From: Pseudomonas sp. C2B4
GTDB taxonomy: Bacteria; Pseudomonadota; Gammaproteobacteria; Pseudomonadales; Pseudomonadaceae
Assembly: GCF_013359695.1 (NCBI RefSeq)
Contig: NZ_JABFMU010000063.1
Coordinates: 1 to 34,676 of the forward strand
DNA: 34,676 bases
Direction: 5' to 3'
Shown here piece by piece: positions 16,143-26,727 of this stretch. The position numbers were made by a program, and so were the translations under genes. Every line of letters begins with the position of its first letter. Within the stretch, counting starts at the first letter, position 1. The notes below the pieces were generated by a model. The model worked only from the letters and a program-made list of their open reading frames with translations. It did no database searches and was not told the origin of the DNA.

Positions 16143-16180
16143 ACAAAAAAAATCCGATGCCTGTTTGGACATCGGATTTT
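16143..16180 (-). terminator. Rho-independent terminator of ettA
   Basis: AAAATCCGATG (16149-16159) pairs perfectly with CATCGGATTTT (16170-16180). Read on the minus strand the hairpin ends in eight T residues. It lies about 65 bp after the ettA stop codon; the intervening bases (16181-16246) show no gene. Confidence 0.85.
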
Positions 16181-16246
16181 ATTTCCAGCCTTCATCAGTC
16201 AGACACTACGCCCTGACTCATGATCCTGTTACAGCTATTGACCATA

Positions 16247-17911
<1,665 letters not shown>

Positions 17912-18196
17912 GGAGAACCTAGGGTCAGTGACAGATGAATGATTAGAGCGCAGACGATGCCTGGCCAGACTGTGCGCGCCGCCCGATTGAAAGGCATCAA
18001 TACAGGTGCGCTGAAAAAGTCTGATTCTAGGAGCTGGAACGCTCCCGCGTAACCGGCAAAGCTACCTTAATGACAGATGGCCGTCCAGCCGAGCAGGGCT
18101 GGCACTTTGCCACAACTCAAGGCATGCTAGCCGCCCTTCGGGCGTCCGGCTTATAGTGCACGTCGCGCCAGTCCAGCCATACCGCAGGATTAAAGT

Positions 18197-21100
18197 TTGT
18201 CCAACGTCCCTCCGTCCCTGACCACCAGTGCACCGACAGTGGCGCCCGGTTCGCCCCTGCGCGGAACCCTGAAAGGCGCGTTGGCGATGCTCGTACTGTT
18301 GCTGCTCGCACTGCTGTTCTGGCAGTTGCTGGACCAGTTGCGCGAAACCCAGAAAACCCAGCGTCAATACACCATCGACTACACCGCTGATCTGGCCGCG
18401 CAAGTCAGCCTGAACATGGCGCTCAATGCGCAGATCGCCCTTAACCTGCTGCCGATCGTCGAACAGCCGCAAAGCATCGACGAACAGCAGGAGCTGCTGC
18501 GCAAGCTGCAGAAGTCCTTGCCCGACCTGACCAGCCTTGCCCTGCTCAGCCCGTCCGGCACCATCCTCACTGACAGCGCCACCAACAGTGAAGACGCCGA
18601 CTACCTGAGCGAGCTGGTCCGGCGCAGTCGTGCCCAGACTCACTATTTCAGCAATGCCATCGATGGCTCGGTGGTGCACCTGCTGTTGCATCAAGCCAGT
18701 GGCAGCACCCGAGGTTACTGGGCCTTGCGCCTGAAGCCGGCGTTTTTTTCGTCCCTGACCAACATGAACGAGACCGACGGACGCCCGCAATGGTTGGTGG
18801 AAAACCGCTTCAACCACCAGATCATCAGCCGCGATGAAGCGCTGCCCATGGTCAATCCGGGCACATTGACCCAGGACGATCTGAGCAATAGCGTGCTGAC
18901 CGTTCCGCTGAGCAGTAGCGACTGGCAATTGCGCGGGCTGTTCGATCGACAGCGTGTGCTCGAAGAGTTGCTGCCGGCCTTCATTGGCAAATGCCTGCTG
19001 TGCCTGGCGTTTTCCATGATGCCGTTTATCGTCTTGCTGAACATGCGCCGGCGCCAGCACCAGTTGCATGAAGGTCGTCGGCGTTATCAGGAAATTTTCG
19101 AAGGCACGGGCGTCGCGTTGTGCGTGCTCGACATGTTCGCCCTCAAGAGCACGTTCGACAAGGCCCGATTGCACAGCGCCGAACAATTGCAAGAGCGGCT
19201 CGAAGACCCGGAACAACGCCGGCAATTGCTGCAAGCGCTGCGTATAACCGAAGTCAACCAGGTTGCCTTGCAACTGCTCAACGTCCATACCAGCGGGCAG
19301 GCCTGGGACCTGCTGGTCGATGGCAACCCGCTCGATGGCAGTGCTATCGGCAATCAAGTGCTCGAAGCGGTATTCAACAAGCAGGAACAACTTGAGCTGG
19401 AAATCAAACTCCAGGACGCCAATGGCCGCGACCAGCACCTGTGGCTAGTGCTGCGTCTGCCACAAAGCCCTGAAGACTATAAAGCGGTGATCCTGAGCAT
19501 CACCGATATCACCAGCCGCAAGTTGATTGAGCTGTCACTGCAAGAACGCGAAGGGTTCTGGTCCGACGTGGTGCGCACCGTGCCCGATCACCTCTACGTG
19601 CAGGACGTGATCAGCCAGCGCATGATCTTCAGCAACCACCACCTGGGCCAGACGCTGGGCTACAGCCGCACCGAACTGCACCAGATGGGCGAGTACTTCT
19701 GGGAAATCCTTCTGCATCCCGACGATGCCGACTACTACCACCGTTCGCGCCAGATCCAGCGACAAGGTGGCTACAGCCAATTGATGCAATGCCAGTTGCG
19801 CTTCCGTCACCGGGACGGCGAATGGCGGCGCTTCGACATTCGCGAACAGGCCCTGGCACGGGACAAACACGATCAGGTCACCCGCATCATTGGCGTGGCC
19901 AAGGACGTCACCGAGCAGATCGAAGCCAGTGAGTCCTTGCGTGACAGCGAACAGCGCTACCGGATGCTCGCCGAAAGCATCAGCGACGTGATTTTCTCCA
20001 CCGACAACCGCATGACCCTCAATTACGTCAGCCCATCGGTGCAAGCCGTGCTGGGCTACGACGCCGAATGGATTTTCCAGAACGGCTGGCAATCGACCAT
20101 TGCCAACCCGCAGCAACTGGCCGGCATCTACAACCTGATGGAGCGGGTCAGCAAAGCCCTGGATCAACCCGACCAACTGGTACTGTTGCGCAGCCAGGTG
20201 CAGACCCAATTGTTCCTGTTCGACTGCCTGCGGGCCGACGGGCGCAAGATTCCCATCGAACTGCGGCTGGTGCTGGTCTGGGACGAGCACGGCGCATTCG
20301 AAGGCGTGCTCGGTGTCGGTCGCGACATCAGCCAGCAACGCCGCGCCGAAAAAGACCTGCGCATGGCCGCCACGGTATTCGAGCACTCGACCTCGGCGAT
20401 CCTGATCACCGACCCGGCGGGCTATATTGTCCAGGCCAACGAAGCCTTCAGCCGCGTCAGCGGTTATGCCGTGGAACAGGTGCTCGACCAGTTGCCGAAC
20501 ATGCTGACCGTCGATGAGGCGCAGGAAGCCCATCTGCGCTACGTGCTCAAGCAACTGAACCAGAACAGTACCTGGGAAGGCGAAGTCTGGCTCAAACGAC
20601 GCAATGGCGAGCACTACCCGGCCTGGGTCGGCATTACTGCGGTGCTGGACGATGAAGGCGACCTGGCCAGTTACGTCTGTTTTTTCAGCGACATCAGCGA
20701 GCGCAAGGCCAGTGAGCAACGGATTCACCGCCTCGCCTATTACGACGCCCTGACGCACCTGCCCAACCGCACGTTGTTCCAGGATCGCCTGCACACGGCG
20801 CTGCAGGCGGCCGAGCGGCAGAAGTCCTGGGTGGTGCTGATGTTCCTCGACCTCGACCGGTTCAAGCCGATCAACGACTCCCTGGGCCACGCTGCCGGCG
20901 ACCGCATGCTCAAGGAAATGGCCACGCGCCTGCTCGGATGCGTCGACGATGACGACACCGTGGCACGCATGGGCGGCGACGAGTTCACCTTGCTCCTGCA
21001 ACCGCGGGCCAACCGTGAAATCGCCTTGACCCGGGCGATTCACGTGGCGGAACAGATTCTCGCCAGCCTGGTGAAACCGTTCGTGCTCGAAGGCCGCGAG

Positions 21101-22045
21101 TTCTTCGTCACCGCCAGTATCGGCATCGCCCTGAGCCCGCAGGACGGCAATGAACTCAGCCAGTTGATGAAAAACGCCGACACCGCGATGTACCACGCCA
21201 AAGAGCGCGGCAAGAACAACTTCCAGTTCTATCAGGCGGACATGAACGCCAGTGCCCTGGAACGCCTGGAGCTGGAAAGCGACTTGCGTCATGCCCTGGA
21301 ACAGAACGAGTTCGTGCTGTTTTACCAGCCGCAATTCAGCGGTGACGGCAAACGCTTAACCGGTGCCGAAGCGCTGTTGCGCTGGCGTCATCCGCGCCGC
21401 GGCCTCGTTCCTCCGGGAGATTTCATTCCGGTGCTTGAAGAACTGGGCCTGGTGGTGGATGTAGGCGACTGGGTGATCAGCGAGGCTTGCCGTCAACTCA
21501 AGGCCTGGCACCTGGCCAAAGTGCGGGTACCCAAGGTGTCGGTGAACATTTCGGCGCGGCAGTTTTCCGATGGCCAACTCGGCACGCGGATTGCCACCAT
21601 CCTCAAGGACACCGGCCTGCCGCCGGCGTGCCTGGAGCTTGAGCTGACCGAAAGTATCCTGATGCGCGAAGTCAGCGAAGCCATGCAGATTCTTGACGGA
21701 CTGAAGAACCTCGGCCTGAGCATTGCGGTCGACGACTTCGGTACGGGTTACTCATCGCTCAACTACCTCAAGCAGTTCCCGATCGACGTCCTGAAAATCG
21801 ACCGCACCTTCGTCGACGGCCTGCCGTCGGGCGAACAGGATGCGCAGATCGCCCGAGCGATCATCGCCATGGCCCACAGCCTCAACCTGGCGGTGATCGC
21901 CGAGGGTGTGGAAACCCATGAGCAGCTCGATTTCCTCAGGGAGCACGGCTGCGACGAGGTTCAGGGCTACCTGTTCGGCCGCCCGATGCCGGCGGACAAG
22001 TTCGAAGTGCAGTTCAGCAATGATGCGCTGTTCGTGTTCGACTGA
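18197..22045 (+). CDS. morA: MorA: PAS-GGDEF-EAL cyclic-di-GMP regulator
   Basis: A 1282-residue membrane-anchored sensor. Transmembrane helices at about 30-52 and 257-278 flank a periplasmic region. Then come about four PAS-like domains (near 295, 450, 583 and 722), a GGDEF domain with intact GGDEF at 926-930, and an EAL domain with Glu1058-Ala-Leu, DDFGTGYSSL and AEGVETHEQL. Both catalytic sites look complete, so it may both make and degrade c-di-GMP. The inhibitory RxxD site is missing: the residue nine before GGDEF is Asp, not Arg. Identity is supported by glyA next door, as for morA (PA4601) and glyA3 in P. aeruginosa, where MorA controls motility and biofilm formation. The start is TTG at 18197, with AGGA 7 nt upstream. 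Confidence 0.92.
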   Translation: MSNVPPSLTTSAPTVAPGSPLRGTLKGALAMLVLLLLALLFWQLLDQLRETQKTQRQYTIDYTADLAAQVSLNMALNAQIALNLLPIVEQPQSIDEQQELLRKLQKSLPDLTSLALLSPSGTILTDSATNSEDADYLSELVRRSRAQTHYFSNAIDGSVVHLLLHQASGSTRGYWALRLKPAFFSSLTNMNETDGRPQWLVENRFNHQIISRDEALPMVNPGTLTQDDLSNSVLTVPLSSSDWQLRGLFDRQRVLEELLPAFIGKCLLCLAFSMMPFIVLLNMRRRQHQLHEGRRRYQEIFEGTGVALCVLDMFALKSTFDKARLHSAEQLQERLEDPEQRRQLLQALRITEVNQVALQLLNVHTSGQAWDLLVDGNPLDGSAIGNQVLEAVFNKQEQLELEIKLQDANGRDQHLWLVLRLPQSPEDYKAVILSITDITSRKLIELSLQEREGFWSDVVRTVPDHLYVQDVISQRMIFSNHHLGQTLGYSRTELHQMGEYFWEILLHPDDADYYHRSRQIQRQGGYSQLMQCQLRFRHRDGEWRRFDIREQALARDKHDQVTRIIGVAKDVTEQIEASESLRDSEQRYRMLAESISDVIFSTDNRMTLNYVSPSVQAVLGYDAEWIFQNGWQSTIANPQQLAGIYNLMERVSKALDQPDQLVLLRSQVQTQLFLFDCLRADGRKIPIELRLVLVWDEHGAFEGVLGVGRDISQQRRAEKDLRMAATVFEHSTSAILITDPAGYIVQANEAFSRVSGYAVEQVLDQLPNMLTVDEAQEAHLRYVLKQLNQNSTWEGEVWLKRRNGEHYPAWVGITAVLDDEGDLASYVCFFSDISERKASEQRIHRLAYYDALTHLPNRTLFQDRLHTALQAAERQKSWVVLMFLDLDRFKPINDSLGHAAGDRMLKEMATRLLGCVDDDDTVARMGGDEFTLLLQPRANREIALTRAIHVAEQILASLVKPFVLEGREFFVTASIGIALSPQDGNELSQLMKNADTAMYHAKERGKNNFQFYQADMNASALERLELESDLRHALEQNEFVLFYQPQFSGDGKRLTGAEALLRWRHPRRGLVPPGDFIPVLEELGLVVDVGDWVISEACRQLKAWHLAKVRVPKVSVNISARQFSDGQLGTRIATILKDTGLPPACLELELTESILMREVSEAMQILDGLKNLGLSIAVDDFGTGYSSLNYLKQFPIDVLKIDRTFVDGLPSGEQDAQIARAIIAMAHSLNLAVIAEGVETHEQLDFLREHGCDEVQGYLFGRPMPADKFEVQFSNDALFVFD

Positions 22046-22069
22046 AGCCTGACGGGGAGGCTGACGGCC

Positions 22070-22160
22070 CTTCGCGAGCAGGCTCGCTCCCACATTTTTG
22101 GGTGTACACGAGATTTGTGAGCACTGAAGATCCACTGTGGGAGCGAGCCTGCTCGCGAAG
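22070..22160. repeat. REPIN, outward-facing TGTGGGAGCGAG pair
   Basis: Left arm CTTCGCGAGCAGGCTCGCTC (22070-22089, continuing CCACA) and right arm TGTGGGAGCGAGCCTGCTCG ending near 22160. The arm order is reversed compared with the copies at 4359 and 9652. It separates morA from glyA. Confidence 0.85.
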
Positions 22161-22249
22161 AGGGCGGCACGATCACCGCCAATCCCCGCATGAACACCAC
22201 TTGTCCGCGACATGATGTCCTTTCATATGCCTTCCAAAACCCGATGGGG

Positions 22250-22255
22250 TAGAAT
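22250..22255 (+). promoter_or_regulatory. Candidate -10 box for glyA
   Basis: TAGAAT at 22250-22255 lies 36 bp before the glyA start. No good -35 element is found at 16-18 bp spacing, so this is tentative. Confidence 0.3.
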
Positions 22256-22291
22256 GCCCCCCTTTTCTGCCCCCGATCCTTGAGGACCGCC

Positions 22292-23545
22292 ATGTTCAGC
22301 CGTGATTTGACTATTGCCAAGTACGACGCCGATCTCTTTGCCGCCATGGAGCAAGAAGCTCAGCGCCAGGAAGAGCACATTGAGCTGATCGCTTCGGAAA
22401 ACTACACCAGCCCTGCGGTGATGGAAGCTCAAGGCTCGGTACTGACCAACAAGTACGCCGAAGGCTACCCGGGCAAGCGCTACTACGGTGGTTGCGAGTA
22501 CGTCGACGTGGTTGAGCAACTGGCCATCGACCGTGCAAAAGAACTGTTCGGCGCCGATTACGCCAACGTTCAGCCGCACGCCGGCTCCCAAGCCAACAGC
22601 GCCGTTTACCTGGCCCTGCTGTCGGCTGGCGACACCATCCTGGGCATGAGCCTGGCACACGGCGGTCACCTGACCCACGGCGCCAGCGTTTCGTCCTCCG
22701 GCAAGCTGTACAACGCCATCCAATACGGCATCGACGCCAACGGTCTGATCGACTACGACGAAGTCGAGCGCCTGGCCGTTGAACACAAGCCAAAAATGAT
22801 CGTGGCCGGTTTCTCTGCCTACTCGCAGATCCTGGACTTCCCGCGCTTCCGTGCTATCGCTGACAAGGTTGGCGCCTACCTGTTCGTCGACATGGCCCAC
22901 GTGGCCGGTCTGGTCGCCGCTGGCGTCTACCCGAACCCGGTTCCATTCGCTGACGTCGTGACCACCACCACCCACAAGACCCTGCGCGGTCCACGTGGCG
23001 GCCTGATCCTGGCTCGCGCCAACGCCGACATCGAGAAGAAGCTGAACTCCGCGGTATTCCCGGGCGCCCAGGGTGGCCCGCTGGAGCACGTGATCGCCGC
23101 CAAGGCGATCTGCTTCAAGGAAGCGCTGCAGCCTGAGTTCAAGGCTTACCAGCAACAAGTGGTGAAAAACGCCCAGGCCATGGCCAGTGTGTTCATCGAG
23201 CGCGGTTTCGACGTGGTTTCCGGCGGTACTGAGAACCACCTGTTCCTGCTGTCGCTGATCAAGCAGGAAATCTCCGGTAAAGACGCCGACGCCGCTCTGG
23301 GCAAGGCCTTCATTACCGTGAACAAGAACTCCGTGCCAAACGACCCACGCTCCCCGTTCGTCACCTCCGGCCTGCGCTTCGGTACTCCGGCTGTGACCAC
23401 TCGCGGCTTCAAGGAAGCAGAGTGCAAGGAACTGGCTGGCTGGATCTGCGACATCCTGGCTGACCTGAACAACGAAGCGGTCATCGACGCCGTTCGCGAG
23501 AAAGTGAAAGCCATCTGCAAGAAGCTGCCGGTATACGGCGCCTAA
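22292..23545 (+). CDS. glyA: Serine hydroxymethyltransferase
   Basis: A 417-residue PLP enzyme that converts serine and tetrahydrofolate to glycine and 5,10-methylene-THF, the main one-carbon source. The PLP lysine is Lys229 in TTTTHKTLRGPRGG. Other landmarks are HIELIASENYTSPAVMEAQG, YAEGYPGKRYYGGCEYVD and VQPHAGSQAN. The ATG at 22292 is preceded by GAGGA; a TTG four codons upstream is not needed. The last 40 codons are duplicated almost exactly at 27427-27546. A terminator follows and the gene converges with lanM. This matches the glyA3 neighbour of morA in P. aeruginosa. Confidence 0.97.
   Translation: MFSRDLTIAKYDADLFAAMEQEAQRQEEHIELIASENYTSPAVMEAQGSVLTNKYAEGYPGKRYYGGCEYVDVVEQLAIDRAKELFGADYANVQPHAGSQANSAVYLALLSAGDTILGMSLAHGGHLTHGASVSSSGKLYNAIQYGIDANGLIDYDEVERLAVEHKPKMIVAGFSAYSQILDFPRFRAIADKVGAYLFVDMAHVAGLVAAGVYPNPVPFADVVTTTTHKTLRGPRGGLILARANADIEKKLNSAVFPGAQGGPLEHVIAAKAICFKEALQPEFKAYQQQVVKNAQAMASVFIERGFDVVSGGTENHLFLLSLIKQEISGKDADAALGKAFITVNKNSVPNDPRSPFVTSGLRFGTPAVTTRGFKEAECKELAGWICDILADLNNEAVIDAVREKVKAICKKLPVYGA
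23422..23541 (+). repeat. 120-bp direct repeat, copy 1 (3' end of glyA)
   Basis: The last 40 sense codons of glyA (less one base) recur at 27427-27546 without an indel and with two mismatches, which change Leu-Ala to Pro-Asp in the copy. The two copies flank the lanthipeptide genes. Confidence 0.93.
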
Positions 23546-23570
23546 TTGCAGCGCTGAACCGCAACAATAA

Positions 23571-23600
23571 AAAACCGGCCAGTGATGGCCGGTTTTTTTT
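23571..23600. terminator. Bidirectional terminator shared by glyA and lanM
   Basis: AAAACCGGCC (23571-23580) and GGCCGGTTTT (23587-23596) pair across AGTGAT, followed by T residues to 23600. On the minus strand the A-run gives a T-tail as well. The lanM stop codon (23599-23601) lies within its T-run. Confidence 0.9.
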
Positions 23601-26600
23601 ATTCGGCTTTGGGCCGTTCAGGTTGTATCGGTCTCGCGAATTCCAGCGACAGCACATCCGGTAAACCGGCATCCACAGCCTGCAGTAGAGCCTGACCAAC
23701 CCCTGTGATTCCAAGCATCATGCCCAGGTCGGGAATGTTGCGTTCATCCAGAAAGTCTTCATTGAAGAAATTATGAGCTACTTGGGAAAGCGCTCGATTG
23801 ACCCTCGCAATACCCTGCTTATTGTTTGTCTCGCGATAGAGCTTAAGCAGGCACATCAGGTTGCCAAAATCCCCATGGCACAGGCTGTAACCAGACCCCA
23901 GCCCCTGCTCCCAGAGATGACGCTCGCAGCGCTCAGCATCCTGCTCGAGTACTGATCGGGTTTCAGCGTTCAATGCGCCATTCATCGATTGAGTCAACCA
24001 ACGCCGGGAGAGAAGAATGCCACCGTCGCCATGGCACCACTTCATGGAGACTGCAGATGGCGTGTTTTCCCGCAGATCAAGCCAGAAACCATCGACTGTG
24101 AGGCGATTCTCTGCCTGCAACCATTTTGTAATCAGCTCGGCAAGCAGCGGAGCTTTCGTTGCCTCCCATGCCTTGCCCATTGCGAGTAAAACCCCGGAAA
24201 TACCATGAGAAAAACCGGTCCATAACGGTTTCCCCGTTGCCTTTAGCCGCAGAAATTCATTGTCTAGCGTCAATGCCGATTGGATGGCCTGTGAAAATTT
24301 TTCGATCAAGGGAAGCAGCGTCTCACGCTTTTCAAGCTGATAAAGATTCACAAGAATGGTCAGGACGCCGCACCAGCCCAGAATGAAATCGAACTCATCG
24401 TCTTCTCGTGGAAAATCCGCCAATTTCCGCAACAGCTCTTCGACAGTCGACTGGTAGGTCTGACGGCCAGTCATAAGCTCATAATTGACCAACACGTATA
24501 AGTAAGATGTCAGTCCGAAATACGCGCTGACTGCCAGCTTGTTTGGGAAATGGTCTTGGCATTGGCTGATCGAATATAGAATTCGCTCGGCCTCATCCCG
24601 GTGGCGCGTCGCCCCACTGACCCGGAACAGACTCAAGTAGAAAATCGCCAGCCCTCCCATACCGTTGTACAAGCTGTTACCCATGTACGTTATGAAATTG
24701 CGTTTGGTTTGCGGATGCGTATCCATGAATGTCCAACCAACATCGCCCTCCTCGCCTTCTATGCGATTTTTTTCAATGATCCCGGCAATACGCATGGCGC
24801 CGTCGAGAAACTGCGCACGGTCAAGCTCAGGTACGGCTACAAGTTGATGGCTTCGATTAAGTGATTCCCTGGCTCCAGGCAACAGACACGCCTGCAATAT
24901 GTGAATCTGAAACGCTTTGTCTTTGGGCGATAGCATTTCCAGTTTGCGCCGGCAACTCTCAAAAGGACGTTCAATCGGCAAAAGAGCAACAGTCCGCCCC
25001 TGTGCATTGAGCAACTGGTCAGACAGTAAGGATTGAGTGAATCGTGGGAAATTGGCCTTCTTTAGATCATTGATCTCGTGCCTTGGAATGTCGAGCTCAT
25101 TGAGCGTGTCACCGACATCGGACCACAACGTTGCCAATAGCAATTCAAACTTCAGCTGGCATTGCGTAAATCGCGGATGAGTCATCATGGCGATGAAATC
25201 GGTATAGCGTTGGGTATTCTTGATCAATACTCGGGACTTCAACCCTTCGGCATGCCTTTCCAGCAATTCGAGGATTGCATCTCGGCGGTTAACGACTTCA
25301 TCGTAACCCAGCTCGAAACCGTAGAAAAACGCGTGCTGGTAATCAGTGACCGAATACGCCTCGCCTCCAAAAATGGGGAGGTGTCGCATGAGTGGACGAT
25401 TATTGACTTCATTCGACTTCAAGCGATAAAAACCATCCTCAAGCACAAGCAGTTTTCTGATGGCGACGAACTGCTGCTGCCGACTCAAGCCACTTTGGTC
25501 ATCACCCGAGCCTGCTGAATTAGGGACAACACCTGTTGTAAACACCGACTGGCTGTTGAGTTTGATGATTTTGAATAGCGCACGGCCATGAGGTACATCT
25601 ACCTTCAAGTCGACCATGGCTGGAGTAAACAGGCACTCCAGATCAATCATTACCGGGCTGCTGCCATAGGCAATGATGTTTTCATAATGGAAGTCGATAC
25701 CGTTCAAAGCATGAATCACTGCGACCTGGGCCCCAAAACGCTGGAAGAAGAGCAACAACTCACTTTCCGTTTCGCAGGGCACGTTTTCGATTTTTTCGAT
25801 CCAACAGTGTTCTTCCAAGGAAACCATTAGAGGGGCGTGGACGGCGAAGCAGCTGTTTCCAGTCTGCGTTCGCAGTTGCTCTAGCACTGCACCGTAAAAC
25901 AACGCTTCACGATTGCTTCTTGGTTTGAAAATCAGTTCCTGATTGCCGATCTGCACGCAACAAACTGTTTCGCCGTTGGCATGAGCATCTCCGAGCCCCA
26001 AGGAGATCGCACCGACTCGCCTGCTGGAAATGGAAAAAGTGCTATTGAGTTGTTGAAAATCCTCGGCAAAACAATTGAGGATTTTATACAGGTACGCCAC
26101 CGTGTCTTCGATCCGTTCTATCAGCAAACGTGCCAGTACCGGATACGATGCCAGGAATTGAGCCAGCCCCACACCTGCCAGTTCCTGATCAACAGTTTCT
26201 GGATCCAGGTCCGCGCCGTCAGCTATCCGGCTATTCAGATGATGAACCAGCGATTTCTCCGCCAGACTTTTTATCAGCAAAGTCACGTGAGAGCGAATAC
26301 TGGGCAGAAAAGAATCCATATCAATCCATTCACAAATGGAATTGTGTTCAAGGTGATGTTCAAAAACATATTTCAAATAAACGTAGCAGCGGGCATAAAA
26401 CCTTCCAAATACAACTTGCCCCGAAGCACCTTCCAACGGCAATGAAACCATTTTTTTTATTTTTATCTCAATCGACTCACCCGCCGAACCTTCTTCAATA
26501 CAACCCGACATAAAACAACGATACTTCTCTAACAACGCTTGGCGATCGACACCAAAGTGAAGCCGAACCGCATTATCATCCTTGTGTAAAAGCTCAATCA

Positions 26601-26646
26601 TTTTGCTCAGCGCGTCATATTCTTGCACCGTTGCTGCTGCGCTCAT
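23599..26646 (-). CDS. lanM: Class II lanthipeptide synthetase LanM
   Basis: A 1015-residue bifunctional enzyme that dehydrates Ser/Thr in a precursor peptide and cyclises the products with Cys to lanthionine rings. The N-terminal dehydratase domain (about 1-600) has the kinase-like motifs KPRS (241-244), GIDFHYENII (Asp318, His320, Asn323) and MIDLE (Asp335, Glu337). The C-terminal LanC-like cyclase (about 650-1000) has FSHGISG (812-818) and the zinc ligands Cys871 in WCHG and Cys923-His924 in LCHG. All expected catalytic motifs are present, so the enzyme looks functional. ATG 26646 is chosen, with GAGTG 7 nt upstream; a GTG 14 codons earlier abuts its AAAGG. It follows lanA on the same strand and its stop falls in the glyA terminator. 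It is more AT-rich than glyA. Class II is certain; the symbol is generic. Confidence 0.95.
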   Translation of the reverse strand: MSAAATVQEYDALSKMIELLHKDDNAVRLHFGVDRQALLEKYRCFMSGCIEEGSAGESIEIKIKKMVSLPLEGASGQVVFGRFYARCYVYLKYVFEHHLEHNSICEWIDMDSFLPSIRSHVTLLIKSLAEKSLVHHLNSRIADGADLDPETVDQELAGVGLAQFLASYPVLARLLIERIEDTVAYLYKILNCFAEDFQQLNSTFSISSRRVGAISLGLGDAHANGETVCCVQIGNQELIFKPRSNREALFYGAVLEQLRTQTGNSCFAVHAPLMVSLEEHCWIEKIENVPCETESELLLFFQRFGAQVAVIHALNGIDFHYENIIAYGSSPVMIDLECLFTPAMVDLKVDVPHGRALFKIIKLNSQSVFTTGVVPNSAGSGDDQSGLSRQQQFVAIRKLLVLEDGFYRLKSNEVNNRPLMRHLPIFGGEAYSVTDYQHAFFYGFELGYDEVVNRRDAILELLERHAEGLKSRVLIKNTQRYTDFIAMMTHPRFTQCQLKFELLLATLWSDVGDTLNELDIPRHEINDLKKANFPRFTQSLLSDQLLNAQGRTVALLPIERPFESCRRKLEMLSPKDKAFQIHILQACLLPGARESLNRSHQLVAVPELDRAQFLDGAMRIAGIIEKNRIEGEEGDVGWTFMDTHPQTKRNFITYMGNSLYNGMGGLAIFYLSLFRVSGATRHRDEAERILYSISQCQDHFPNKLAVSAYFGLTSYLYVLVNYELMTGRQTYQSTVEELLRKLADFPREDDEFDFILGWCGVLTILVNLYQLEKRETLLPLIEKFSQAIQSALTLDNEFLRLKATGKPLWTGFSHGISGVLLAMGKAWEATKAPLLAELITKWLQAENRLTVDGFWLDLRENTPSAVSMKWCHGDGGILLSRRWLTQSMNGALNAETRSVLEQDAERCERHLWEQGLGSGYSLCHGDFGNLMCLLKLYRETNNKQGIARVNRALSQVAHNFFNEDFLDERNIPDLGMMLGITGVGQALLQAVDAGLPDVLSLEFARPIQPERPKAE

Positions 26647-26699
26647 AATATTCACTCGACATTCAGAAGACTGTTCAATACCGGACACCCTTTAGAAAC

Positions 26700-26721
26700 A
26701 AGGCGGGCCTTGGCCCGCCTT
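26700..26721 (-). terminator. Hairpin between lanA and lanM (partial terminator/attenuator)
   Basis: AAGGCGGGCC (26700-26709) and GGCCCGCCTT (26712-26721) form a perfect 10-bp stem with a 2-nt loop. On the minus strand it lies 6 bp after the lanA stop and is followed by only a weak TTGTTTCT tract. Such leaky terminators often set a high lanA:lanM transcript ratio in lantibiotic operons (known of the class; inferred here). Confidence 0.7.
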
Positions 26722-26727
26722 GCATTT

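Noticed and set aside
19535..21334. A 599-codon minus-strand open frame opposite morA.
   Set aside because: Antisense shadow of a high-GC gene; no motif, signal or ribosome-binding site.
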